Positions 35,101 to 50,100 of a DNA stretch of 64,000 nucleotides are shown here, piece by piece. A model generated the notes under the pieces. That model was not told where the DNA came from, made no database searches, and was given only the letters and a program-made list of their open reading frames with translations. A program made the position numbers and the translations under genes. This DNA is from Siphonodentalium dalli. Lineage: Eukaryota; Mollusca; Scaphopoda; Gadilida; Siphonodentaliidae. Each line of letters opens with the position of its first letter. Position 1 is the first letter of the stretch. The stretch spans positions 6,522,036-6,586,035 of the forward strand of contig CP136069.1 in NCBI GenBank assembly GCA_032622095.1. The letters are read 5' to 3'.

Positions 35101-38100
35101 TAAACCACGAACATGTTTGATACTCTCGCTACCCACTTACTCATAAACCACGCCCACTTACTCATAAACCACGCCCACTTACTCATAAACCACGAATATG
35201 TTTGATACTCGCGCTACCCACTTACTCATAAACCATGAATATGTTTGATACTCTCGATACCCACTTACTCATAAACCACGCCCACTTACTCATAAACCAC
35301 GCCCACTTACTCATAAACCACGAATATGTTTGATACTCTCGCTACCCACTTACTCATAAACCATGAATATGTTTGATACTCTCGCTACCCACTTACTCAT
35401 AAACCACGCCCACTTACTCATAAACCACGCCCACTTACTCATAAACCACGAATATGTTTGATACTCTCGCTACCGACTTACTCATAAACCACGAATATGT
35501 TTGATACTCTCGCTACCCACTTACTCATAAACCACGAATATGTTTGATACTCTCGCTACCCACTTACTCATCAACCACGAATATGTTTGATACTCTCGCT
35601 ACCCACTTACTCATAAACCACGAATATGTTTGATACTCTCGCTACCCACTTACTCATAAACCACGAATATGTTTGATACTCTCGCTACCCACTTACTCAT
35701 AAACCACGAATATGTTTGATGCTCTCGCTACCCACTTACTCATAAACCACGAATATGTTTGATACTCTCGCTACCACTTACTCATAAACCACGAATATGT
35801 TTGATACTCTCGCTACCCACTTACTCATAAACCACGAATATGTTTGATACTCTCGCTACCCACTTACTCATAAACCACGAATATGTTTGATACTCTCGCT
35901 ACCCACTTACTCATAAACCACGAATATGTTTGATACTCTCGCTACCCACTTACTCATAAACCACGAATATGTTTGATACTCTCGCTACCCACTTACTCAT
36001 AAACCACGAATATGTTTGATACTCTCGCTACCCACTTACTCATAAACCACGAATATGTTTGATACTCTCGCTACCCACTTACTCATAAACCACGAATATG
36101 TTTGATACTCTCGCTACCCACTTACTCATAAACCACGAATATGTTTGATACTCTCGCTACCCACTTACTCATAAACCATGAATATGTTTGATACTCTCGC
36201 TACCCACTTACTCATAAACCACGCCCACTTACTCATAAACCACGCCCACTTACTCATAAACCACGAATATGTTTGATACTCGCGCTACCCACTTACTCAT
36301 AAACCATGAATATGTTTGATACTCTCGCTACCCACTTACTCATAAACCACGCCCACTTACTCATAAACCACGCCCACTTACTCATAAACCACGAATATGT
36401 TTGATACTCTCGCTACCCACTTACTCATAAACCATGAATATGTTTGATACTCTCGCTACCCACTTACTCATAAACCACGCCCAGTTACTCATAAACCACG
36501 CCCACTTACTCATAAACCACGAATATGTTTGATACTCTCGCTACCCACTTACTCATAAACCACGAATATGTTTGATACTCTCGCTACCCACTTACTCATA
36601 AACCACGAATATGTTTGATACTCTCGCTACCCACTTACTCATAAACCACGAATATGTTTGATACTCTCGCTACCCACTTACTCATCAACCACGAATATGT
36701 TTGATACTCTCGCTACCCACTTACTCATAAACCACGCCCACTTACTCATAAACCACGCCCACTTACTCATAAACCACGAATATGTTTGATACTCTCGCTA
36801 CCCACTTACTCATAAACCACGAATATGTTTGATACTCTCGCTACCCACTTACTCATAAACCACGAATATGTTTGATACTCTCGCTACCCACTTACTCATA
36901 AACCACGAATATGTTTGATACTCTCGCTACCCACTTACTCATAAACCACGAATATGTTTGATACTCTCGCTACCCACTTACTCATAAACCACGAATATGT
37001 TTGATACTCTCGCTACCCACTTACTCATAAACCACGAATATGTTTGATACTCTCGCTACCCACTTACTCATAAACCACGAATATGTTTGATACTCTCGCT
37101 ACCCACTTATTCATAAACCACGAATATGTTTGATACTCTCGCTACCCACTTACTCATAAACCACGAATATGTTTGATACTCTCGCTACCCACTTACTCAT
37201 AAACCACGAATATGTTTGATACTCTCGCTACCCACTTACTCATAAACCACGAATATGTTTGATACTCTCGCTACCCACTTACTCATAAACCACGAATATG
37301 TTTGATACTCTCGCTACCCACTCACTCATAAACCACGAATATGTTTGATACTCTCGCTACCCACTTACTCATAAACCACGAATATATTTGATACTCTCGC
37401 TACCCACTTACTCATAAACCACGAATATGTTTGATACTCTCGCTACCCACTTACTCATAAACCACGAATATGTTTGATACTCTCGCTACCCACTTACTCA
37501 TAAACCACGAATATGTTTGATACTCTCGCTACCCACTTACTCATAAACTACGAATATGTTTGATACTCTCGCTACCCACTTACTCATAAACCACGAATAT
37601 GTTTGATACTCTCGCTACCCACTTACTCATAAACCACGAATATGTTTGATACTCTCGCTACCCACTTACTCATAAACCACGAACATGTTTGATACTCTCG
37701 CTACCCACTTACTCATAAACCACGCCCACTTACTCATAAACCACGCCCACTTACTCATAAACCACGAATATGTTTGATACTCGCGCTACCCACTTACTCA
37801 TAAACCATGAATATGTTTGATACTCTCGCTACCCACTTACTCATAAACCACGCCCACTTACTCATAAACCACGCCCACTTACTCATAAACCACGAATATG
37901 TTTGATACTCTCGCTACCCACTTACTCATAAACCATGAATATGTTTGATACTCTCGCTACCCACTTACTCATAAACCACGCCCACTTACTCATAAACCAC
38001 CCCCACTTACTCATAAACCACGAATATGTTTGATACTCTCGCTACCGACTTACTCATAAACCACGAATATGTTTGATACTCTCGCTACCCACTTACTCAT

Positions 38101-41100
38101 AAACCACGAATATGTTTGATACTCTCGCTACCCACTTACTCATCAACCACGAATATGTTTGATACCCTCGCTACCCACTTACTCATAAACCACGAATATG
38201 TTTGATACTCTCGCTACCCACTTACTCATAAACCACGAATATGTTTGATACTCTCGCTACCCACTTACTCATAAACCACGAATATGTTTGATGCTCTCGC
38301 TACCCACTTACTCATAAACCACGAATATGTTTGATACTCTCGCTACCACTTACTCATAAACCACGAATATGTTTGATACTCTCGCTACCCACTTACTCAT
38401 AAACCACGAATATGTTTGATACTCTCGCTACCCACTTACTCATAAACCACGAATATGTTTGATACTCTCGCTACCCACTTACTCATAAACCACGAATATG
38501 TTTGATACTCTCGCTACCCACTTACTCATAAACCACGAATATGTTTGATACTCTCGCTACCCACTTACTCATAAACCACGAATATGTTTGATACTCTCGC
38601 TACCCACTTACTCATAAACCACGAATATGTTTGATACTCTCGCTACCCACTTACTCATAAACCACGAATATGTTTGATACTCTCGCTACCCACTTACTCA
38701 TAAACCACGAATATGTTTGATACTCTCGCTACCCACTTACTCATAATCCACGAATATGTTTGATACTCTCGCTACCCACTTACTCATAAACCACGAATAT
38801 GTTTGATACTCTCGCTACCCACTTACTCATAAACCACGAATATGTTTGATACTCTCGCTACCCACTTACTCATAAACCACGAATATGTTTGATACTCTCG
38901 CTACCCACTTACTCATAAACCACGAATATGTTTGATACTCTCGCTACCCACTTACTCATAAACCACGAATATGTTTGATACTCTCGCTACCCACTTACTC
39001 ATAAACCACGAATATGTTTGATACTCTCGCTACCCACTTACTCATAAACCACGCCCACTTACTCATAAACCACGCCCACTTACTCATAAACCACGAATAT
39101 GTTTGATACTCGCGCTACCCACTTACTCTTAAACCATGAATATGTTTGATACTCTCGCTACCCACTTACTCATAAACCACGCCCACTTACTCATAAACCA
39201 CGCCCACTTACTCATAAACCACGAATATGTTTGATACTCTCGCTACCCACTTACTCATAAACCATGAATATGTTTGATACTCTCGCTACCCACTTACTCA
39301 TAAACCACGCCCACTTACTCATAAACCACGCCCACTTACTCATAAACCACGAATATGTTTGATACTCTCGCTACCCACTTACTCATAAACCACGAATATG
39401 TTTGATACTCTCGCTACCCACTTACTCATAAACCACGAATATGTTTGATACTCTCGCTACCCACTTACTCATCAACCACGAATATGTTTGATACTCTCGC
39501 TACCCACTTACTCATAAACCACGAATATGTTTGATACTCTCGCTACCCACTTACTCATAAACCACGAATATGTTTGATGCTCTCGCTACCCACTTACTCA
39601 TAAACCACGAATATGTTTGATACTCTCGCTACCCACTTACTCATAAACCACGCCCACTTACTCATAAACCACGCCCACTTACTCATAAACCACGAATATG
39701 TTTGATACTCTCGCTACCCACTTACTCATAAACCACGAATATGTTTGATACTCTCGCTACCCACTTACTCATAAACCACGAATATGTTTGATACTCTCGC
39801 TACCCACTTACTCATAAACCACGAATATGTTTGATACTCTCGCTACCCACTTACTCATAAACCACGAATATGTTTGATACTCTCGCTACCCACTTACTCA
39901 TAAACCACGAATATGTTTGATACTCTCGCTACCCACTTACTCATAAACCACGAATATGTTTGATACTCTCGCTACCCACTTACTCATAAACCACGAATAT
40001 GTTTGATACTCTCGCTACCCACTTACTCATAAACCACGAATATGTTTGATACTCTCGCTACCCACTTACTCATAAACCACGAATATGTTTGATACTCTCG
40101 CTACCCACTTACTCATAAACCACGAATATGTTTGATACTCTCGCTACCCACTTACTCATAAACCACGAATATGTTTGATACTCTCGCTACCCACTTACTC
40201 ATAAACCACGAATATGTTTGATACTCTCGCTACCCACTTACTCATAAACCACGAATATGTTTCATACTCTCGCTACCCACTTACTCATAAACCACGAATA
40301 TGTTTGATACTCTCGCTACCCACTTACTCATAAACCACGAATATGTTTGATACTCTCGCTACCCACTTACTCATAAACCACGAATATGTTTGATACTCTC
40401 GCTACCCACTTACTCATAAACCACGAATATGTTTGATACTCTCGCTACCCACTTACTCATAAACCACGAATATGTTTGATACTCTCGCTACCCACTTACT
40501 CATAAACCACGAATATGTTTGATACTCTCGCTACCCACTTACTCATAAACCACGAATATGTTTGATACTCTCGCTACCCACTTACTCATAAACCACGAAT
40601 ATGTTTGATACTCTCGCTACCCACTTACTCATAAACCACGAATATGTTTGATACTCTCGCTACCCACTTACTCATAAACCACGAATATGTTTGATACTCT
40701 CGCTACCCACTTACTCATAAACCACGAATATGTTTGATACTCTCGCTACCCACTTACTCATAAACCACGAATATGTTTGATACTCTCGCTACCCACTTAC
40801 TCATAAACCACGAATATGTTTGATACTCTCGCTACCCACTTACTCATAAACCACGAATATGTTTGATACTCTCGCTACCCACTTACTCATAAACCACGAA
40901 TATGTTTGATACTCTCGCTACCCACTTACTCATAAACCACGAATATGTTTGATACTCTCGCTACCCACTTACTCATAAACCACGAATATGTTTGATACTC
41001 TCGCTACCCACTTACTCATAAACCACGAATATGTTTGATACTCTCGCTACCCACTTACTCATAAACCAAGAATATGTTTGATACTCTCGCTACCCACTTA

Positions 41101-44100
41101 CTCATAAACCACGAATATGTTTGATACTCTCGCTACCCACTTACTCATAAACCACGAATATGTTTGATACTCTCGCTACCCACTTACTCATAAACCACGA
41201 ATATGTTTGATACTCTCGCTACCCACTTACTCATAAACCACGAATATGTTTGATACTCTCGCTACCCACTTACTCATAAACCACGAATATGTTTGATACT
41301 CTCGCTACCCACTCACTCATAAACCACGAATATGTTTGATACTCTCGCTACCCACTTACTCATAAACCACGAATATGTTTGATACTCTCGCTACCCACTC
41401 ACTCATAAACCACGAATATGTTTGATACTCTCGCTACCCACTTACTCATAAACCACGAATATGTTTGATACTCTCGCTACCCACTTACTCATAAACCACG
41501 AATATGTTTGATACTCTCGCTACCCACTTACTCATAAACCACGAATATGTTTGATACTCTCGCTACCCACTTACTCATAAACCACGAATATGTTTGATAC
41601 TCTCGCTACCCACTCACTCATAAACCACGAATATGTTTGATACTCTCGCTACCCACTTACTCATAAACCACGAATATGTTTGATACTCTCGCTACCCACT
41701 CACTCATAAACCACGAATATGTTTGATACTCTCGCTACCCACTTACTCATAAACCACGAATATGTTTGATACTCTCGCTACCCACTTACTCATAAACCAC
41801 GAATATGTTTGATACTCTCGCTACCCACTTACTCATAAACCACGAATATGTTTGATACTCTCGCTACCCACTTACTCATAAACCACGAATATGTTTGATA
41901 CTCTCGCTACCCACTTACTCATAAACCACGAATATGTTTGATACTCTCGCTACCCACTTACTCATAAACCACGAACATGTTTGATACTCTCGCTACCCAC
42001 TTACTCATTAACCACGCCCACTTACTCATAAACCACGCCCACTTACTCATAAACCACGAATATGTTTGATACTCGCGCTACCCACTTACTCATAAACCAT
42101 GAATATGTTTGATACTCTCGCTACCCACTTACTCATAAACCACGCCCACTTACTCATAAACCACGCCCACTTACTCATAAACCACGAATATGTTTGATAC
42201 TCTCGCTACCCACTTACTCATAAACCATGAATATGTTTGATACTCTCGCTACCCACTTACTCATAAACCACGCCCACTTACTCATAAACCACGCCCACTT
42301 ACTCATAAACCACGAATATGTTTGATACTCTCGCTACCGACTTACTCATAAACCACGAATATGTTTGATACTCTCGCTACCCACTTACTCATAAACCACG
42401 AATATGTTTGATACTCTCGCTACCCACTTACTCATAAACCACGAATATGTTTGATACTCTCGCTACCCACTTACTCATAAACCACGAATATGTTTGATAC
42501 TCTCGCTACCCACTTACTCATAAACCACGAATATGTTTGATACTCTCGCTACCCACTTACTCATAAACCACGAATATGTTTGATACTCTCGCTACCCACT
42601 TACTCATAAACCACGAATATGTTTGATACTCTCGCTACCCACTTACTCATAAACCACGAATATGTTTGATACTCTCGCTACCCACTTACTCATAAACCAC
42701 GAATATGTTTGATACTCTCGCTACCCACTTACTCATAATCCACGAATATGTTTGATACTCTCGCTACCCACTTACTCATAAACCACGAATATGTTTGATA
42801 CTCTCGCTACCCACTTACTCATAAACCACGAATATGTTTGATACTCTCGCTACCCACTTACTCATAAACCACGAATATGTTTGATACTCTCGCTACCCAC
42901 TTACTCATAAACCACGAATATGTTTGATACTCTCGCTACCCACTTACTCATAAACCACGCCCACTTACTCATAAACCACGCCCACTTACTCATAAACCAC
43001 GAATATGTTTGATACTCGCGCTACCCACTTACTCATAAACCATGAATATGTTTGATACTCTCGCTACCCACTTACTCATAAACCACGCCCACTTACTCAT
43101 AAACCACGCCCACTTACTCATAAACCACGAATATGTTTGATACTCTCGCTACCCACTTACTCATAAACCATGAATATGTTTGATACTCTCGCTACCCACT
43201 TACTCATAAACCACGCCCACTTACTCATAAACCACGCCCACTTACTCATAAACCACGAATATGTTTGATACTCTCGCTACCCACTTACTCATAAACCACG
43301 AATATGTTTGATACTCTCGCTACCCACTTACTCATAAACCACGAATATGTTTGATACTCTCGCTACCCACTTACTCATCAACCACGAATATGTTTGATAC
43401 TCTCGCTACCCACTTACTCATAAACCACGAATATGTTTGATACTCTCGCTACCCACTTACTCATAAACCACGAATATGTTTGATGCTCTCGCTACCCACT
43501 TACTCATAAACCACGAATATGTTTGATACTCTCGCTACCCACTTACTCATAAACCACGCCCACTTACTCATAAACCACGCCCACTTACTCATAAACCACG
43601 AATATGTTTGATACTCTCGCTACCCACTTACTCATAAACCACGAATATGTTTGATACTCTCGCTACCCACTTACTCATAAACCACGAATATGTTTGATAC
43701 TCTCGCTACCCACTTACTCATAAACCACGAATATGTTTGATACTCTCGCTACCCACTTACTCATAAACCACGAATATGTTTGATACTCTCGCTACCCACT
43801 TACTCATAAACCACGAATATGTTTGATACTCTCGCTACCCACTTACTCATAAACCACGAATATGTTTGATACTCTCGCTACCCACTTACTCATAAACCAC
43901 GAATATGTTTGATACTCTCGCTACCCACTTACTCATAAACCACGAATATGTTTGATACTCTCGCTACCCACTTACTCATAAACCACGAATATGTTTGATA
44001 CTCTCGCTACCCACTTACTCATAAACCACGAATATGTTTGATACTCTCGCTACCCACTTACTCATAAACCACGAATATGTTTCATACTCTCGCTACCCAC

Positions 44101-47100
44101 TTACTCATAAACCACGAATATGTTTGATACTCTCGCTACCCACTTACTCATAAACCACGAATATGTTTGATACTCTCGCTACCCACTTACTCATAAACCA
44201 CGAATATGTTTGATACTCTCGCTACCCACTTACTCATAAACCACGAATATGTTTGATACTCTCGCTACCCACTTACTCATAAACCACGAATATGTTTGAT
44301 ACTCTCGCTACCCACTTACTCATAAACCACGAATATGTTTGATACTCTCGCTACCCACTTACTCATAAACCACGCCCACTTACTCATAAACCACGCCCAC
44401 TTACTCATAAACCACGCCCACTTACTCATAAACCACGAATATGTTTGATACTCGCGCTACACACTTACTCATAAACCATGAATATGTTTGATACTCTCGC
44501 TACCCACTTACTCATAAACCACGCCCACTTACTCATAAACCACGCCCACTTACTCATAAACCACGAATATGTTTGATACTCTCGCTACCCACTTACTCAT
44601 AAACCACGAATATGTTTGATACTCTCGCTACCCACTTACTCATAAACCACGAATATGTTTGATACTCTCGCTACCCACTTACTCATAAACCACGAATATG
44701 TTTGATACTCTCGCTACCCACTTACTCATAAACCACGAATATGATTGATACTCTCGCTACCCACTTACTCATAATCCACGAATATGTTTGATACTCTCGC
44801 TACCCACTTACTCATAAACCACGAATATGTTTGATACTCTCGCTACCCACTTACTCATAAACCACGAATATGTTTGATACTCTCGCTACCCACTTACTCA
44901 TAAACCACGAATATGTTTGATACTCTCGCTACCCACTTACTCATAAACCACGAATATGTTTGATACTCTCGCTACCCACTTACTCATAAACCACGCCCAC
45001 TTACTCATAAACCACGCCCACTTACTCATAAACCACAAATATGTTTGATACTCGCGCTACCCACTTACTCATAAACCATGAATATGTTTGATACTCTCGC
45101 TACCCACTTACTCATAAACCACGCCCACTTACTCATAAACCACGCCCACTTACTCATAAACCACGAATATGTTTGATACTCTCGCTACCCACTTACTCAT
45201 AAACCATGAATATGTTTGATACTCTCGCTACCCACTTACTCATAAACCACGCCCACTTACTCATAAACCACGCCCACTTACTCATAAACCACGAATATGT
45301 TTGATACTCTCGCTACCCACTTACTCATAAACCACGAATATGTTTGATACTCTCGCTACCCACTTACTCATAAACCACGAATATGTTTGATACTCTCGCT
45401 ACCCACTTACTCATCAACCACGAATATGTTTGATACTCTCGCTACCCACTTACTCATAAACCACGAATATGTTTGATACTCTCGCTACCCACTTACTCAT
45501 AAACCACGAATATGTTTGATACTCTCGCTACCCACTTACTCATAAACCACGAATATGTTTGATACTCTCGCTACCCACTTACTCATAAACCACGCCCACT
45601 TACTCATAAACCACGCCCACTTACTCATAAACCACGAATATGTTTGATACTCTCGCTACCCACTTACTCATAAACCACGAATATGTTTGATACTCTCGCT
45701 ACCCACTTACTCATAAACCACGAATATGTTTGATACTCGCGCTACCCACTTACTCATAAACCATGAATATGTTTGATACTCTCGCTACCCACTTACTCAT
45801 AAACCACGCCCACTTACTCATAAACCACGCCCACTTACTCATAAACCACGAATATGTTTGATACTCTCGCTACCCACTTACTCATAAACCACGAATATGT
45901 TTGATACTCTCGCTACCCACTTACTCATAAACCACGAATATGTTTGATACTCTCGCTACCCACTTACTCATAAACCACGAATATGTTTGATACTCTCGCT
46001 ACCCACTTACTCATAAACCACGAATATGTTTGATACTCTCGCTACCCACTTACTCATAAACCACGAATATGTTTGATACTCTCGCTACCCACTTACTCAT
46101 AAACCACGAATATGTTTGATACTCTCGCTACCCACTTACTCATAAACCACGAATATGTTTGATACTCTCGCTACCCACTTACTCATAAACCACGAATATG
46201 TTTGATACTCTCGCTACCCACTTACTCATAAACCACGAATATGTTTGATACTCTCGCTACCCACTTACTCATAAACCACGAATATGTTTGATACTCTCGC
46301 TACCCACTTACTCATAAACCACGAATATGTTTGATACTCTCGCTACCCACTTACTCATAAACCACGAATATGTTTGATACTCTCGCTACCCACTTACTCA
46401 TAAACCACGAATATGTTTGATACTCTCGCTACCCACTTACTCATAAACCACGAATATGTTTGATACTCTCGCTACCCACTTACTCATAAACCACGAATAT
46501 GTTTGATACTCTCGCTACCCACTTACTCATAAACCACGAATATGTTTGATACTCTCGCTACCCACTTACTCATAAACCACGAATATGTTTGATACTCTCG
46601 CTACCCACTTACTCATAAACCACGAATATGTTTGATACTCTCGCTACCCACTTACTCATAAACCACGAATATGTTTGATACTCTCGCTACCCACTTACTC
46701 ATAAACCACGAATATGTTTGATACTCTCGCTACCCACTTACTCATAAACCACGAATATGTTTGATACTCTCGCTACCCACTTACTCATAAACCACGAATA
46801 TGTTTGATACTCTCGCTACCCACTTACTCATAAACCACGAATATGTTTGATACTCTCGCTACCCACTTACTCATAAACCACGAATATGTTTGATACTCTC
46901 GCTACCCACTTGCTCATAAACCACGAATATGTTTGATACTCTCGCTACCCACTTACTCATAAACCACGAATATGTTTGATACTCTCGCTACCCACTTACT
47001 CATAAACCACGAATATGTTTGATACTCTCGCTACCCACTTACTCATAAACCACGAATATGTTTGATACTCTCGCTACCCACTTACTCATAAACCACGCCC

Positions 47101-50100
47101 ACTTACTCATAAACCACGCCCACTTACTCATAAACCACGCCCACTTACTCATAAACCACGAATATGTTTGATACTCGCGCTACCCACTTACTCATAAACC
47201 ATGAATATGTTTGATACTCTCGCTACCCACTTACTCATAAACCACGCCCACTTACTCATAAACCACGCCCACTTACTCATAAACCACGAATATGTTTGAT
47301 ACTCTCGCTACCCACTTACTCATAAACCACGAATATGTTTGATACTCTCGCTACCCACTTACTCATAAACCACGAATATGTTTGATACTCTCGCTACCCA
47401 CTTACTCATAAACCACGAATATGTTTGATACTCTCGCTACCCACTTACTCATAAACCACGAATATGATTGATACTCTCGCTACCCACTTACTCATAATCC
47501 ACGAATATGTTTGATACTCTCGCTACCCACTTACTCATAAACCACGAATATGTTTGATACTCTCGCTACCCACTTACTCATAAACCACGAATATGTTTGA
47601 TACTCTCGCTACCCACTTACTCATAAACCACGAATATGTTTGATACTCTCGCTACCCACTTACTCATAAACCACGAATATGTTTGATACTCTCGCTACCC
47701 ACTTACTCATAAACCACGCCCACTTACTCATAAACCACGACCACTTACTCATAAACCACGAATATGTTTGATACTCGCGCTACCCACTTACTCATAAACC
47801 ATGAATATGTTTGATACTCGCGCTACCCACTTACTCATAAACCACGCCCACTTACTCATAAACCACGCCCACTTACTCATAAACCACGAATATGTTTGAT
47901 ACTCTCGCTACCCACTTACTCATAAACCATGAATATGTTTGATACTCTCGCTACCCACTTACTCATAAACCACGCCCACTTACTCATAAACCACGCCCAC
48001 TTACTCATAAACCACGAATATGTTTGATACTCTCGCTACCCACTTACTCATAAACCACGAATATGTTTGATACTCTCGCTACCCACTTACTCATAAACCA
48101 CGAATATGTTTGATACTCTCGCTACCCACTTACTCATCAACCACGAATATGTTTGATACTCTCGCTACCCACTTACTCATAAACCACGAATATGTTTGAT
48201 ACTCTCGCTACCCACTTACTCATAAACCACGAATATGTTTGATACTCTCGCTACCCACTTACTCATAAACCACGAATATGTTTGATACTCTCGCTACCCA
48301 CTTACTCATAAACCACGAATATGTTTGATACTCTCGCTACCCACTTACTCATAAACCACGAATATGTTTCATACTCTCGCTACCCACTTACTCATAAACC
48401 ACGAATATGTTTGATACTCTCGCTACCCACTTACTCATAAACCACGAATATGTTTGATACTCTCGCTACCCACTTACTCATAAACCACGAATATGTTTGA
48501 TACTCTCGCTACCCACTTACTCATAAACCACGAATATGTTTGATACTCTCGCTACCCACTTACTCATAAACCACGAATATGTTTGATACTCTCGCTACCC
48601 ACTTACTCATAAACCACGAATATGTTTGATACTCTCGCTACCCACTTACTCATAAACCACGAATATGTTTGATACTCTCGCTACCCACTTACTCATAAAC
48701 CACGAATATGTTTGATACTCTCGCTACCCACTTACTCATAAACCACGAATATGTTTGATACTCTCGCTACCCACTTACTCATAAACCACGAATATGTTTG
48801 ATACTCTCGCTACCCACTTACTCATAAACCACGAATATGTTTGATACTCTCGCTACCCACTTACTCATAAACCACGAATATGTTTGATACTCTCGCTACC
48901 CACTTACTCATAAACCACGAATATGTTTGATACTCTCGCTACCCACTTACTCATAAACCACGAATATGTTTGATACTCTCGCTACCCACTTACTCATAAA
49001 CCACGAATATGTTTGATACTCTCGCTACCCACTTACTCATAAACCACGAATATGTTTGATACTCTCGCTACCCACTTACTCATAAACCACGAATATGTTT
49101 GATACTCTCGCTACCCACTTACTCATAAACCACGAATATGTTTGATACTCTCGCTACCCACTTACTCATAAACCACGAATATGTTTGATACTCTCGCTAC
49201 CCACTTACTCATAAACCACGAATATGTTTGATACTCTCGCTACCCACTCACTCATAAACCACGAATATGTTTGATACTCTCGCTACCCACTTACTCATAA
49301 ACCACGAATATGTTTGATACTCTCGCTACCCACTCACTCATAAACCACGAATATGTTTGATACTCTCGCTACCCACTTACTCATAAACCACGAATATGTT
49401 TGATACTCTCGCTACCCACTTACTCATAAACCACGAATATGTTTGATACTCTCGCTACCCACTTACTCATAAACCACGAATATGTTTGATACTCTCGCTA
49501 CCCACTTACTCATAAACCACGAATATGTTTGATACTCTCGCTACCCACTTACTCATAAACTACGAATATGTTTGATACTCTCGCTACCCACTTACTCATA
49601 AACCACGAATATGTTTGATACTCTCGCTACCCACTTACTCATAAACCACGAATATGTTTGATACTCTCGCTACCCACTTACTCATAAACCACGAACATGT
49701 TTGATACTCTCGCTACCCACTTACTCATTAACCACGCCCACTTACTCATAAACCACGCCCACTTACTCATAAACCACGAATATGTTTGATACTCGCGCTA
49801 CCCACTTACTCATAAACCATGAATATGTTTGATACTCTCGCTACCCACTTACTCATAAACCACGCCCACTTACTCATAAACCACGCCCACTTACTCATAA
49901 ACCACGAATATGTTTGATACTCTCGCTACCCACTTACTCATAAACCATGAATATGTTTGATACTCTCGCTACCCACTTACTCATAAACCACGCCCACTTA
50001 CTCATAAACCACGCCCACTTACTCATAAACCACGAATATGTTTGATACTCTCGCTACCGACTTACTCATAAACCACGAATATGTTTGATACTCTCGCTAC

